A stretch of 64,000 bases of DNA from AP-15 sp963781215 (GCA_963781215.1 CAWAFE010000054.1:1-64000); one strand, 5' to 3'. Shown: positions 28,943-38,096, counted from the first letter of the stretch. Notes: generated from the letters alone by a model not told the origin. Numbers and translations are program-made.

Positions 28943-31726
28943 TTAGCGCACCTCGCTCCAGAATGGCCGGAATTCCTTGTCGAGCTTGCGGTACTCGGCG
29001 CGCGCAGCGCGGGCGAGATGGGTCATGCTCACCGGCTTGCCTTCGGTCGCGGCGAGAAAGGCGGCGTTGACCGCGATGACCGTGATATTGCCGCCGGCGA
29101 CTTCGAGCCGGGCCAATGCGGCGAAATCGAGGCTATCGGTGGCGGTCTCCAGCGGGAAGGCGCGCGCCCAGATCTCGCGGCGCTGGGCGGCGTCGGGAAA
29201 TGGAAAGTCGATGACGAAACGCAGCCGCCGCAGAAAGGCGGCGTCGAGATGGGCCTTCATATTGGTGGCAAGCACCGCCAGGCCGGAATACCCCTCCATT
29301 CGCTGTAACAAATAACTGATCTCGACATTGGCGTAGCGGTCGTGGCTGTCCTTTACCTCGCTGCGCTTTCCGAAGAGCGCGTCCGCCTCGTCGAAGAACA
29401 GCACTGCGCCGCCACCTTCCGCCGCATCGAATACGCGCTTCAGGTTTTTCTCCGTCTCGCCGATATATTTCGAGACCACTCCCGCCAGGTCGACGCGCCA
29501 CAAATCGAGATCGAGATCGGCAGCGATGATCTCGGCGGCCATCGTTTTGCCGGTCCCGCTCGGGCCGGCGAACAGCGCGGTCACACCGCGGCCGCGCACC
29601 AGCTTGCGACCGAACCCGCCGCGGCCATAGACCGCCGCGCGGTGGCGAACCTGCGCGGCGACCGCCTGCAATTCTTCGCCAATGTCCGGCGGCAACACGA
29701 TGTCATCCCAGTCGAACCGCGGCACGATGCGCTCGGCTAACAAATCGAGCTGTCGGCCCGCCGCGTCGCGGCATGCCGCCCACAGCGCTGTTTCGTTCGG
29801 CTTCGGGTTTGCAGCAGCAATCGCCGCGATCGCCGCCGGGCCTAGCAGGAATTGCTCGGCGAGGCGCTCGCAGGTGCCATCTAACTCAGTAGCGGCGGGT
29901 CCCAGCACCTGATGCCACAACGCGGCCCGGTCGGCCGCCTCCATCGGGATCAGCCGCAATTGCGGCGCCGCCGTCTCCAACGGCTCGCGGGCGAGCGCGA
30001 TGACACAGGCCTCAAACTCGCGCAGCAACTCGGCCGCTTCCTGTCGCGCCGGCGCTTCGTCGGCGCCGATCAACAGCGCGTAGCCGCCGAGCGCCGCCTC
30101 CCGCGCTAGCAGTTTGATCGCTTCCTGCCGAGCCGGTCCGCGCTCCGGCAAGAGCGGCAGACGCAAGCTCGCCAGTCCGAGCCCAAGTTCACGAGCCACC
30201 GCCTGTGCCACGGCGCCGCGCCCGCTGCCGCGATTGCCGTAGATCACCGCGGCCTGCGGACTGGTCTTCCGGACTGCCGCAGCCAAGGCCGCGACGGTCG
30301 GGCGGTGCCGCTTCGGGCAGGGGGCGGCGGCGACCGGCTCGAGCCAGCTCTGTGCGCGGGGATCCGGATAATCCTCGCCGGCGATAAAGCGCGCGATCCG
30401 CTCACCCGTGTCCAGCGGCGCCAACAGCGACGGCACCAACTCGTCGATCTCGACCAGACGCAGGCGACGCAAGGGTGCGGCCGGCGAGAAACGTTCGAAA
30501 GCCAGCCGCATCGCTTCGGGATCGCCGCCGGCGAGAAGGCCGATCGCCAGATGCGGCGTGGCCATGGAAAGCCGCGGCCCGTCATGGGCATCGGCGAAAA
30601 ATCCGGCAAAAGCGCCGTCGAGCCGAGACGCCGCGGCCAGCAGCAGGCAATCCTCGTCGAACGGGGTCAGGGCAAAGAGCTGCGACAGGCGATCGATCGC
30701 CGCCGGCTGTCCGCTGTCGCGCAGCGCCGCTCGTTCCGCTTCATAGACCTGCCGCGCCGCGGCGGCGGTAGCCGATCGCTGTCTCGGCATGATCGGGACG
30801 CGCAACAGCCGGTCTACCTCGTCGTCGCCGACGACCGCCGGCGAGCTGCTCGGGGGGAGAGCGCGCGGCCCGGCTATGTGGTCCGCCAACGCGGCGCGCA
30901 ACCACGCCAGACCCAGGGCGACAATCGCGTGGTTGTGCGCAGGCCAGTCGCGCTCTCCGGGCTTGCCCCCGGCACCGTAGTCGATGGCGCTATCTACGTC
31001 GACGAGCAGGATCTCGACATCAAGCGCGGCGCCGTCGGGCGGGAATCCGGAGATTGCCGGCACCGCCGGCAACGCGTCGCTGAGCGTCCCGGTCGGCGCC
31101 GGCCGTCCGGCTCCGACCATCGCGAGCTGGATCAGCCGCGAGCCCTGGTTGACGACATCGAGCACAAAATTGGGCGTGTTCGGCGTCATCGACAGGTTGC
31201 GCCACGTTTCGGCCTGCACCACCGTGGTACGGTCGGCGTCGATGCTGACCTCGCTGACCGTCAGATTGAAGAGCGAGGTCGGATCGGCGGTGCCGTAATC
31301 GATCTCGACCCGCAGGTCGTTGCCCCAGGCGCCGGCATCGATCGTCGGCGCGCCGTTGACGAGCCGACCGGCGGTCGCGCTCAGCACAGTGGCGCCGCCG
31401 CCCATCGGCGCGTCGCTCAAATCCGCCATCGCCGGCGCTGCCGGGGTCGCCGCGTCCGCGGTATCGGCGACCCGCACCGCCCAGCATTCCTGGCCGCCAT
31501 TGGTGAAGAACTGCTGAACCGCATAGCTCGCCTCGCTGTTGCGGTCGAGCCCGCCATATTCGCGCTGAAAATCCGACATGCTGAGCAACTGCACCGCGGC
31601 ATCGAGCGGCCCCCGATCAAAGGTGCCGACAAAGGCAGCGATCGAGGTGGCGACACCCGTGATCGTGTGGACGCCGCTCGGTATCTCTTCGATATAAACG
31701 CCGGGATAGGTCGGCGTGACGGGCAT
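28943..31726 (-). CDS. fusion of a contractile tail-sheath N-terminus to an eCIS-type AAA+ ATPase
   Basis: This 927-residue single frame combines two injection-system parts. Residues 1 to about 215 match tail-sheath N-termini: TYPGVYIEEIPSGVHTITGV, TSIAAFVGTFDRGPLD, DFQREYGGLD, YAVQQFFTNGG and AGAWGNDLRVEI. From about 255 the frame reads as the ATPase of eCIS loci (Afp15-like): an N-terminal helical domain (LFALTPFDEDCLLLAAAS), a degenerate first P-loop (GNRGSGRG, 497-504), then an intact AAA+ module with Walker A GPSGTGKT (721-728), Walker B LFFDEAD (776-782), sensor ATN (820-822) and an Arg finger near 833. The sheath C-terminal domain is missing. ATG 31726 follows GGGAGGCC. Frame and codon use are continuous across the junction. 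Either a real fusion or an in-frame deletion is possible. Confidence 0.88.
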   Translation of the reverse strand: MPVTPTYPGVYIEEIPSGVHTITGVATSIAAFVGTFDRGPLDAAVQLLSMSDFQREYGGLDRNSEASYAVQQFFTNGGQECWAVRVADTADAATPAAPAMADLSDAPMGGGATVLSATAGRLVNGAPTIDAGAWGNDLRVEIDYGTADPTSLFNLTVSEVSIDADRTTVVQAETWRNLSMTPNTPNFVLDVVNQGSRLIQLAMVGAGRPAPTGTLSDALPAVPAISGFPPDGAALDVEILLVDVDSAIDYGAGGKPGERDWPAHNHAIVALGLAWLRAALADHIAGPRALPPSSSPAVVGDDEVDRLLRVPIMPRQRSATAAAARQVYEAERAALRDSGQPAAIDRLSQLFALTPFDEDCLLLAAASRLDGAFAGFFADAHDGPRLSMATPHLAIGLLAGGDPEAMRLAFERFSPAAPLRRLRLVEIDELVPSLLAPLDTGERIARFIAGEDYPDPRAQSWLEPVAAAPCPKRHRPTVAALAAAVRKTSPQAAVIYGNRGSGRGAVAQAVARELGLGLASLRLPLLPERGPARQEAIKLLAREAALGGYALLIGADEAPARQEAAELLREFEACVIALAREPLETAAPQLRLIPMEAADRAALWHQVLGPAATELDGTCERLAEQFLLGPAAIAAIAAANPKPNETALWAACRDAAGRQLDLLAERIVPRFDWDDIVLPPDIGEELQAVAAQVRHRAAVYGRGGFGRKLVRGRGVTALFAGPSGTGKTMAAEIIAADLDLDLWRVDLAGVVSKYIGETEKNLKRVFDAAEGGGAVLFFDEADALFGKRSEVKDSHDRYANVEISYLLQRMEGYSGLAVLATNMKAHLDAAFLRRLRFVIDFPFPDAAQRREIWARAFPLETATDSLDFAALARLEVAGGNITVIAVNAAFLAATEGKPVSMTHLARAARAEYRKLDKEFRPFWSEVR

Positions 31727-31847
31727 GGCGGGCCTCCCGATCCTTGCAGCGGACTGAACTCTACCATTCCAGCCGCTAACGCCAAGCCGATAGTGCGTCG
31801 GCGCGGCCCTGAGTTATCGTCAAGTGCGAGCGCGCGAGGAGAAAGAG

Positions 31848-32801
31848 ATGCAGATCGGCTTCAACCTGCCGAACAGCGGCCCGATGGCGGAGCCCGATAT
31901 CCTGACCCGGATCGCGCAGGAGGGCGAGGCGATAGGCTACGACTATTTGACCCTGACCGATCATCTCGTGCTGCCGAACGTCAAGGTGCCGGGTTATCCT
32001 TATTCCGAGAGCGGCGAATTCCTCTCGACCGGACCCGAGCGACGGTACGAGCAGCTAACCGCCGCGGCCTATATCGCGGCCGGGACCTCGCATATCCGGC
32101 TGGTGCTGGCGGTCATGGTGGTGCCGTACCGGCCGGCGGTGCTCGCCGCCAAGATGTTGGCGACGATCGACGTGCTGTCGGGCGGGCGGCTCGTGGTCGG
32201 CATCGGGGCTGGCTGGCTGGAGGCGGAATTCGACGCCGTGGCAGTCACGCCCTTTGTCGCGCGGGGTGCGGTGACCGACGAGTATATCGCTGCCTTCCGC
32301 GCCTTGTGGACCGAGCCGGCGCCGCACTTCAACGGCGCCTGGGTCAAGTTCGCAGACATACATTTCGAGCCAAAGCCGGTGCAGAAGCCGCACCCGCCGA
32401 TCTGGGTCGGTGGCGAAAGCGGGCCGGCCCTACGCCGCGCCGCGCGGCTCGGCGACGCGTGGTATCCGATCGGCAGCAACAACAAGCACTTGCTGGACAG
32501 CCTGCCGCGCTACCGCGCTGGCGTCGCGCGGCTGCAGCGTCTGACCGCGGCAGCCGGGCGCGATCCTGAGAGAGTCGCGCTGACCTACCGCGTCAAGCGC
32601 TACGGCGCGGCGGTGCCGGCAACGGCGTCCGACGGCGAGCGGCGGCTCTTTTCCGGCGGCACCGCCGAAATCGCCGATGATCTGAAGGCCTTGCGCGACA
32701 TCGGCGTCGCCGCGATCGACATCGATTTCGAGCGCCCGGAGGCCGACGCCTCAATCGCCGAGATGCGCCGCTTCAGGGACGAGGTGCTGTCGCGGCTCTA
32801 G
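31848..32801 (+). CDS. LLM-class (luciferase-like) flavin-dependent oxidoreductase
   Basis: This 317-residue TIM-barrel oxidoreductase has MQIGFNLPNSGPMAEPD at the start, DYLTLTDHLVLP, TSHIRLVLAVMVVPYR, LSGGRLVVGIGAGWLEAEF and PHPPIWVGGESGPALRRAA. These are typical of F420- or FMN-dependent LLM proteins. ATG 31848 follows GAGGAGAAAG; earlier in-frame ATGs are weaker. Its stop shares the CTAG at 32798-32801 with the convergent phosphatase gene. The substrate is unknown. Confidence 0.88.
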   Translation: MQIGFNLPNSGPMAEPDILTRIAQEGEAIGYDYLTLTDHLVLPNVKVPGYPYSESGEFLSTGPERRYEQLTAAAYIAAGTSHIRLVLAVMVVPYRPAVLAAKMLATIDVLSGGRLVVGIGAGWLEAEFDAVAVTPFVARGAVTDEYIAAFRALWTEPAPHFNGAWVKFADIHFEPKPVQKPHPPIWVGGESGPALRRAARLGDAWYPIGSNNKHLLDSLPRYRAGVARLQRLTAAAGRDPERVALTYRVKRYGAAVPATASDGERRLFSGGTAEIADDLKALRDIGVAAIDIDFERPEADASIAEMRRFRDEVLSRL

Positions 32802-34279
32802 CGCGAGCTCGCTGTCTCGCGGCGCGCCGCGGCTCTTCCCAGAAGACGGCAGGGCCAGGGCGGTCTCGCCGCCGCGCCCGGCCGCGCGCTGCGTGCCGCG
32901 GTGAGATCGAATCCCCCCCTGGCGAACAGCACTGCAACGCAGCGCGTCGTCACCACGGCGATAAAAGCGCCGGCCAGGGTGTCGCTCAGATAGTGCGCGC
33001 CGACGACGATGCGGCTCGCCGACACGATGACGCCCAGCAGGATGTAAAAGAGGAGATGCCGCGGCCACAGGCACCACAGCGCGGTCATCAGCGCCGCGAT
33101 CGTCGCCGTATGGCCCGAGGGGAATGACCAATGGTCAGCGCGCGAGCCGAGCCAGGTGAAATCGTAGATATCAGAGCTGAACAGCAGCTTGGGCCGGGTC
33201 CGGCCGAGAATGACCTTGATCAGGTCGACGACGAATCCCGATGCCGCGATCGAGGTAAAAAGAAAGGCCGGGACCGCCGACAGCGCCCGCATTCGCGCGG
33301 CGAGCGGCTGTAGCCGCGGGAATATGCCGCCCCAGTGCAGCCCGGCGAAGGCGAGGCCGAAGATGGTCAGATAGCCCCAGGTCAGGCCGAGCCTTCCGGT
33401 CAGGTTGAAGAGCGCGTGCAAATCCGGGCCCTTGCCGTGAAAGAAGTAGGCGAGCGGCCGGTCGATGGCGGCGATCGATATCGCGATGGCAACGGTCACC
33501 GCCGCTGCCCACAGCCCGAGCCGCCCCGCTGGCTCTGCCGCGCAACGCCGTACGACACCCCAGGTCGTGCCGATGCCATGCCCGATCGAACGATAGAGCC
33601 GCCTCGGCGCCGGCGCCGCGAGAGCATCCTTGTCGACGATCAGCCAGTAGAGCGCCGCGGTCGTGCCGTAGACCAAGAGGCCGGCGAAGACAACATCCGA
33701 CAGGAAATGGCTGCCTTGGGCCATTCGCCCGAGCCCGACGAGCGCGCCGAAGCCGAGTGCCGCGGCGACGGCCCAGCGGCGGGACGATCCGGACGGCAGC
33801 AGGAAGGCGAAGGCGACAAGCGAAAAGCCCAGCGCCGCATGGCCCGAAACAAAAGAGCAGTTCTGCGCGCATGCCGCTGCCGGCAAGAGCGCCGGGGTGA
33901 AATTCTGCGGGCCGCCGAAGGCTTCGACCTGCATTGGCCGTGCCCGTCCCCAATGATCCTTGAAGAGAGTGTTGGCGAGGAGGCCAGGGCCGAGCGCCAG
34001 AGCCGCGATAATGAACACAAGCGCCTTGCGGTCGAGCCGCCACCACGGCCGGCCGACCAGAAAAAACCGGCCGGCGGCGACAGCGACGAGCAGCAGCACG
34101 CCCCAGGTGATCCAAGGGACCAGGCGGTAGAGAAGAACGACCGGCGGCCAACCGGCCAGCACGAAGCCCTGTCCCGGCATATAGAAGAGCCAACTCGCCG
34201 CCAAATCGATCTGCGGCGCCAGCAGAAACAGCGCCGCGGCGAGGACGACCAATCCCGCATAAATCGCCGCGGCCTTCAT
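32798..34279 (-). CDS. membrane phosphatase with two PAP2 domains
   Basis: This 493-residue membrane protein duplicates the PAP2 (lipid phosphatase) site. Domain 1 has KDHWGRARPMQ, SFVSGHAALGFS and GRMAQGSHFLSDV. Domain 2 has LGRTRPKLLFS, SFPSGHTATIAALM and RIVVGAHYLSDTLAG. Both copies keep the Lys/Arg, Ser-Gly-His and Arg-x-x-x-x-x-His residues, so both could be active. About twelve hydrophobic segments are visible. ATG 34279 overlaps the ELM1 stop (ATGA), so the two are translationally coupled. The substrate could be undecaprenyl- or lipid A-related phosphates; this is inference. Confidence 0.88.
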   Translation of the reverse strand: MKAAAIYAGLVVLAAALFLLAPQIDLAASWLFYMPGQGFVLAGWPPVVLLYRLVPWITWGVLLLVAVAAGRFFLVGRPWWRLDRKALVFIIAALALGPGLLANTLFKDHWGRARPMQVEAFGGPQNFTPALLPAAACAQNCSFVSGHAALGFSLVAFAFLLPSGSSRRWAVAAALGFGALVGLGRMAQGSHFLSDVVFAGLLVYGTTAALYWLIVDKDALAAPAPRRLYRSIGHGIGTTWGVVRRCAAEPAGRLGLWAAAVTVAIAISIAAIDRPLAYFFHGKGPDLHALFNLTGRLGLTWGYLTIFGLAFAGLHWGGIFPRLQPLAARMRALSAVPAFLFTSIAASGFVVDLIKVILGRTRPKLLFSSDIYDFTWLGSRADHWSFPSGHTATIAALMTALWCLWPRHLLFYILLGVIVSASRIVVGAHYLSDTLAGAFIAVVTTRCVAVLFARGGFDLTAARSARPGAAARPPWPCRLLGRAAARRETASSR

Positions 34280-35301
34280 GCCGAGCGCCGCGAGCCGACC
34301 CGGCTCAGGACAAGCGCCCGCAGCGCCGCGCCGGCACGCGCCGTGTCGTCCGGGATCGGGTAGGACCACGATTCGATATGGCCGGAAAAGGGCCGGGTGA
34401 TGCCGGCAGCGCGCATCGCCCCGTGAAAACGCGCGAATTTGGCATTGCCGCCGTCGAGATCGATGATGTGAACGGGCTTACCGGTCGCCGCCGCCTCGCT
34501 GACCATCGACACCGAATCGGCGGTCACCAAGAGGGCGTCGGCACAGGCAAGGTAGGCGAAGTAGGGATTCATCCCGGTGCCGTCCCAGACCACCGCCAGA
34601 AGGCCCGCCAGCCGCTCGCGCAGCAGTGCGACGCCGGCCGCCCCGGTGCGCCGCGAGGGTGTCACCAGCGCCGAGCCGCCGGTCTCGCGCATGACCTCCG
34701 CGAGCGAATCGGCAATCTCACCGAGGCGCCGCAGCGGCAGCCGGTAGGCCTTGTTGGCGCCGCCGATCAGCACCGTCAGGATCGGCCGCGGCATTGCCGC
34801 GAGTGCGGGAAAGCGGTGGCGTTCGGCGGCCAGCACCGCCGCTGTGACGCGATGGACGGCACCCCGCGTCAGCACCACCCGCGAACCGCGAAGCCGGTCG
34901 TGCTCGGGCACGACGAGCAGGTCGAACTCGTCGCGCCCGACCCCGGGGTCCTGGATCTGCGCGGCGAGGGTGCGCCCGCCGCTCGACCGCCGAATAGCGA
35001 GCGCCGGCTTCGCTGCATTGCGGCCGCAGGCGATGACGAGATCGGGCCAGGGCGGCATTAGCCGTGCCCCGGCCGCACCGGGCGCCCGCAACGGCGAGAG
35101 CCACAGCTGCGGCGGCAGGCAGGCCCATGGGAAGCGGATCGAGAGCGGCTTCTCGACAAAGGAGAAGCCCGCCGCCTCGGCGAGCCCGACTGCCTGGCTC
35201 GCCATCCCCGCCTTGCCGTCGTGCAGCACCCAGGTCAGGGGCGCCGGGCCATCGAGGGTCTCGACGGCGGGCAAAAGCACCCGCGGGGAAAGGCTGGCCA
35301 T
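34276..35301 (-). CDS. ELM1-family protein (mitochondrial fission ELM1-like)
   Basis: This 341-residue protein is in the glycosyltransferase-like ELM1 family, widespread in Alphaproteobacteria and named for the plant fission factor. Motifs are TWVLHDGKAGMASQAVGLAE, PDLVIACGRNAAKPALAI, AQIQDPGVGRDEFDLLVVPE, TVLIGGANKAYRL and LLVTADSVSMVSEAAATGKP. The bacterial function is not established; a role in nucleotide-sugar or lipid metabolism is guessed from its GT-B-like fold. It is coupled to the downstream PAP2 gene. Confidence 0.85.
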   Translation of the reverse strand: MASLSPRVLLPAVETLDGPAPLTWVLHDGKAGMASQAVGLAEAAGFSFVEKPLSIRFPWACLPPQLWLSPLRAPGAAGARLMPPWPDLVIACGRNAAKPALAIRRSSGGRTLAAQIQDPGVGRDEFDLLVVPEHDRLRGSRVVLTRGAVHRVTAAVLAAERHRFPALAAMPRPILTVLIGGANKAYRLPLRRLGEIADSLAEVMRETGGSALVTPSRRTGAAGVALLRERLAGLLAVVWDGTGMNPYFAYLACADALLVTADSVSMVSEAAATGKPVHIIDLDGGNAKFARFHGAMRAAGITRPFSGHIESWSYPIPDDTARAGAALRALVLSRVGSRRSA

Positions 35302-35446
35302 CGGGGCGGTTTACGCGGACGGGTCATCGACGGCAAGGCAGGGGCGCAGGCCGCAACAAAATTGCGCCGCGCGCCGCGTTTTTCTATGATCCGTAGTCTC
35401 ACATCATCGCCACCCGCTGGGATATCTCTTAAGGGAGAAGATCGAG

Positions 35447-35971
35447 ATGCGGCGGATCAAGCTCGACCGTATCGATCGCCAGATATTGCGGAACCTGCAG
35501 GAAGAAGGGCGGATGACCAATGTCGAGCTCGCCCGGCGCGTCGGCATATCGGCGCCGCCCTGCCTGCGCCGGGTCCGTGCCCTCGAAGAGGCCGGCATCA
35601 TCCGCGGCTATCACGCGGCCCTCGCTCCCGAGCATTTGGGCTACGGCGTCACCGTCTTCGCCCAGGTCGGCCTGTCGAGCCAGGCCGAAGCCGACCTCAA
35701 GGCCTTCGAGGAGCTGGTTGCCGACTGGCCCGAGGTGCGCGAAGCGCACATGCTGGCCGGCGAAACCGATTTCCTCCTCAAGATCGTCGCCGCCGACTGG
35801 GACAGCTATCAGCGCTTTTTAACTTCGAAGCTGACCTCGGCACCGAACGTCAGCCATGTCAAATCGGCGATGACCCTGCGCGTCTCCAAACAGCAGCCTG
35901 GCGTCCCCATCCCCGAGCATGCCGCACCAGGCAACGGAGGCGAAGGCCCGCTTGTGAGAGATCAGGCCTAG
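35447..35971 (+). CDS. Lrp/AsnC-family transcriptional regulator
   Basis: This 174-residue regulator opens with an N-terminal winged-helix HTH: LDRIDRQILRNLQEEGRMTN, VELARRVGISAPPCLRRVRAL and EEAGIIRGY. The C-terminal RAM ligand domain contains VTVFAQVGLSS and REAHMLAGETDFLLKIVA. ATG 35447 follows AGGGAGAAG. The C-terminal tail (about 20 residues) is longer than usual. It is a single gene, so its target is not given by context. Confidence 0.92.
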   Translation: MRRIKLDRIDRQILRNLQEEGRMTNVELARRVGISAPPCLRRVRALEEAGIIRGYHAALAPEHLGYGVTVFAQVGLSSQAEADLKAFEELVADWPEVREAHMLAGETDFLLKIVAADWDSYQRFLTSKLTSAPNVSHVKSAMTLRVSKQQPGVPIPEHAAPGNGGEGPLVRDQA

Positions 35972-36066
35972 CTAGACGCGGCCAGAGCACTCGCAAGGAT
36001 GTACCGCTCGGCCGCAACGCAATCCCATGTCCGCCCGTCGTCATTGCGATTTCGGGCCACGGCCGT

Positions 36067-36858
36067 TCAATGGCGCGACATCAGTGCCTTGGTGATCGGC
36101 AACGAGACCATGTGCGGCGCGAACCGGCCGCCGAGCGCCAGAACCCGGTTGGCGAGGCCGGCCACCAGCACTCGGCGCCCTTTCTTGAGGCCGCGATAGC
36201 CGACCTTCGCCACCTCCGCGGCACTCATCATCGGCCGCAGCGCACCGGTCGGCGCCGTGGGGCCGACGCCCGCGACCTGAAAGAACTCGGTGGCGGTGGC
36301 GCCGGGGCAGAGCGTCGTGACCGTGACGCCGGTGCCGCGCAATTCCCAGGAGATCGCCTCGCCAAAGCTCAGCACATAGGCTTTGGTCGCGAAATAGACC
36401 GCCATCCCCGGACCCGGCTGAAACCCGGCAGTCGAGGCTACCAGCATGATCCGGCCGCGCCCGCGGGCGACCATGCCGGGCAGCAGCAGCCGGCTCAGCT
36501 CGGTCAACGCCACGATGTTGACGTTGAGCATCTCGCCGATGCGCACCGGGTCCGATTGGTCGAAGCGGCCGGCGCCGCCGAGCCCGGCATTGTTGACCAG
36601 CACATCGACGGCGAGGCCGCGCGCCTCGATCGCACCCGCGAGTTCCCCTGCGGCACCGGGTTTGGCGAGATCGGCGGCGATCACGACGGCACCGGCCCCG
36701 AGCCCCGCGAGCTCCGCGGCGAGAGCCTGCATCGGCTCCGTGCGGCGCGCGGTCAGCACCAGGTCATGGCCGTCTTTCGCCAATTCGCGGGCAAGCTCGG
36801 CGCCGATGCCGCTCGACGCGCCGGTTACGAGGGCGAGCGGTCGAGCTGGGCTGCTCAC
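36067..36858 (-). CDS. short-chain dehydrogenase/reductase
   Basis: This 263-residue classical SDR has the cofactor motif TGASSGIGAELAREL, DVLVNNAGLGG, a catalytic Ser in MLVASTAGFQ and YFATKAYVLSF with the Tyr-x-x-x-Lys pair. It ends in a hydrophobic tail seen in SDRs of the short-chain fatty/keto-reductase type. The start overlaps the stop of the amidohydrolase gene (ATGA), so the two are coupled. The substrate is unknown. Confidence 0.9.
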   Translation of the reverse strand: MSSPARPLALVTGASSGIGAELARELAKDGHDLVLTARRTEPMQALAAELAGLGAGAVVIAADLAKPGAAGELAGAIEARGLAVDVLVNNAGLGGAGRFDQSDPVRIGEMLNVNIVALTELSRLLLPGMVARGRGRIMLVASTAGFQPGPGMAVYFATKAYVLSFGEAISWELRGTGVTVTTLCPGATATEFFQVAGVGPTAPTGALRPMMSAAEVAKVGYRGLKKGRRVLVAGLANRVLALGGRFAPHMVSLPITKALMSRH

Positions 36859-38096
36859 CGTGGTGTCGGCAGACGGTTCGCGACGATCTCGCCGCCCTTG
36901 ACGACCAGCGCAATACGCTCGGGGTGTTGGAGGATCGCCACATCGGCCAGCGGGTCACCATCGACGACGACAAGATCGGCGAGCTTGTCCTTTTCGACCG
37001 TGCCGAGGTCGCGCTCGCGGCCGATGCATTCGGCGGCCCAGCCGGTAGCGGCGCGCAAGGCCTGCAGCGGCGTCATCCCGGCTTTGACGAGGCAGGCGAT
37101 TTCAAGCGCGTTCGGCGGGTGGCCATGCCCGCCGGCGTCGGTACCGGCCGCGATCTTGACCCCAGCGGCGAGCGCCCGTCGCAGGCTCGATGCATGGTGC
37201 TCTTCGAGGTCGCGCGCCCGCTCGCGGATATGCGGCAGCGCCGATTTGCGGTGGTAGTCGTAGACGGCGAAGGTTGGCACGAAAAAGATCCCGCGGCGCG
37301 CCATCGCGTCGACCAGCACGGGCTCCTCGTCGAGATAGCAGCCGTGGTCGATCGAATCGACGCCGGCCTCGATGGCGATGCGTAGGCCGCGCCCACCCAG
37401 CGCATGGCACATGACCCGGCGGTCGAGCGCGTGCGCCTCCTCGACCAGCGCGTGCATCTCGTCGAGGTTGAAGGCGCCGTCGCGCGGCCCGTGCTCGGGG
37501 CGCGAGCTGGCGCCGCCGGTCGTCGCGCATTTGATCACATCGGCGCCGGCCCGCACCACCCGCCGCACCACCGGCCGGACATCGGCCAGCGAGTCGACGA
37601 CGCCGTCCGGCAGCAACGGGTCGTTCGGCACACAGCAGCCAAACCCCGATGGGCTGACCCGGTCGCCGATCCCACCGATCGGCGAGATGATGCACAGCGA
37701 CACGACGAGCCGCGGACCCACGATCAGCCCTTCGTCGATCGCCCGTTTGAACCCGGCGTCGAGCCCGGCGGCGTCGCGCACCGTCGTATACCCGGCGGCG
37801 AGCGTATCCCCGAGAACCTTGGCGGTGCGCAAGGTGCGGGTGCTCTGCGGCTCGTCGAGCCCCCAGCGCCGCGCCAAATCATAGCCGTGCATCGCCAGAT
37901 GGTCGTGACAGTCGATCAGCCCGGGCAATATCGTCATCCCGGAAACATCGATGATTTCGGCATCGGCCGGCCAGCCGCCCGCGGCGCCGGTCTGGACCGC
38001 TTCAATGCTCTGGCCGCGGATCACGATCGCCGCATTGGGCACCGGTCCCGCGCCGGTCCCGTCGATCAGCCTTCCCCCGGTCAGCACCCGCATCAT
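36855..38096 (-). CDS. amidohydrolase-family protein (imidazolonepropionase/dipeptidase-like)
   Basis: This 413-residue metal-dependent hydrolase has the N-terminal beta-sandwich start MRVLTGGRLIDGTGAGPV and GLIDCHDHLAMHG (HxH metal ligands). It also has DVIKCATTGGAS (Lys ligand), VMCHALGGRGLRIAIEAG and VDSIDHGCYLD (His ligands), and AAGTDAGGHGHPPNALE (catalytic Asp). These fit the COG1228 group that includes Xaa-Pro dipeptidase-like enzymes. ATG 38096 (double ATG) follows GAGGGAGAG. The longer upstream frame is unsupported. It is coupled to the SDR gene. Confidence 0.9.
   Translation of the reverse strand: MMRVLTGGRLIDGTGAGPVPNAAIVIRGQSIEAVQTGAAGGWPADAEIIDVSGMTILPGLIDCHDHLAMHGYDLARRWGLDEPQSTRTLRTAKVLGDTLAAGYTTVRDAAGLDAGFKRAIDEGLIVGPRLVVSLCIISPIGGIGDRVSPSGFGCCVPNDPLLPDGVVDSLADVRPVVRRVVRAGADVIKCATTGGASSRPEHGPRDGAFNLDEMHALVEEAHALDRRVMCHALGGRGLRIAIEAGVDSIDHGCYLDEEPVLVDAMARRGIFFVPTFAVYDYHRKSALPHIRERARDLEEHHASSLRRALAAGVKIAAGTDAGGHGHPPNALEIACLVKAGMTPLQALRAATGWAAECIGRERDLGTVEKDKLADLVVVDGDPLADVAILQHPERIALVVKGGEIVANRLPTPR

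Noticed and set aside
28943..31726. Reading the sheath-like N-terminus as a complete tail sheath
   Set aside because: The sheath C-terminal domain is absent and AAA+ motifs begin soon after residue 255, so it cannot be a normal sheath.
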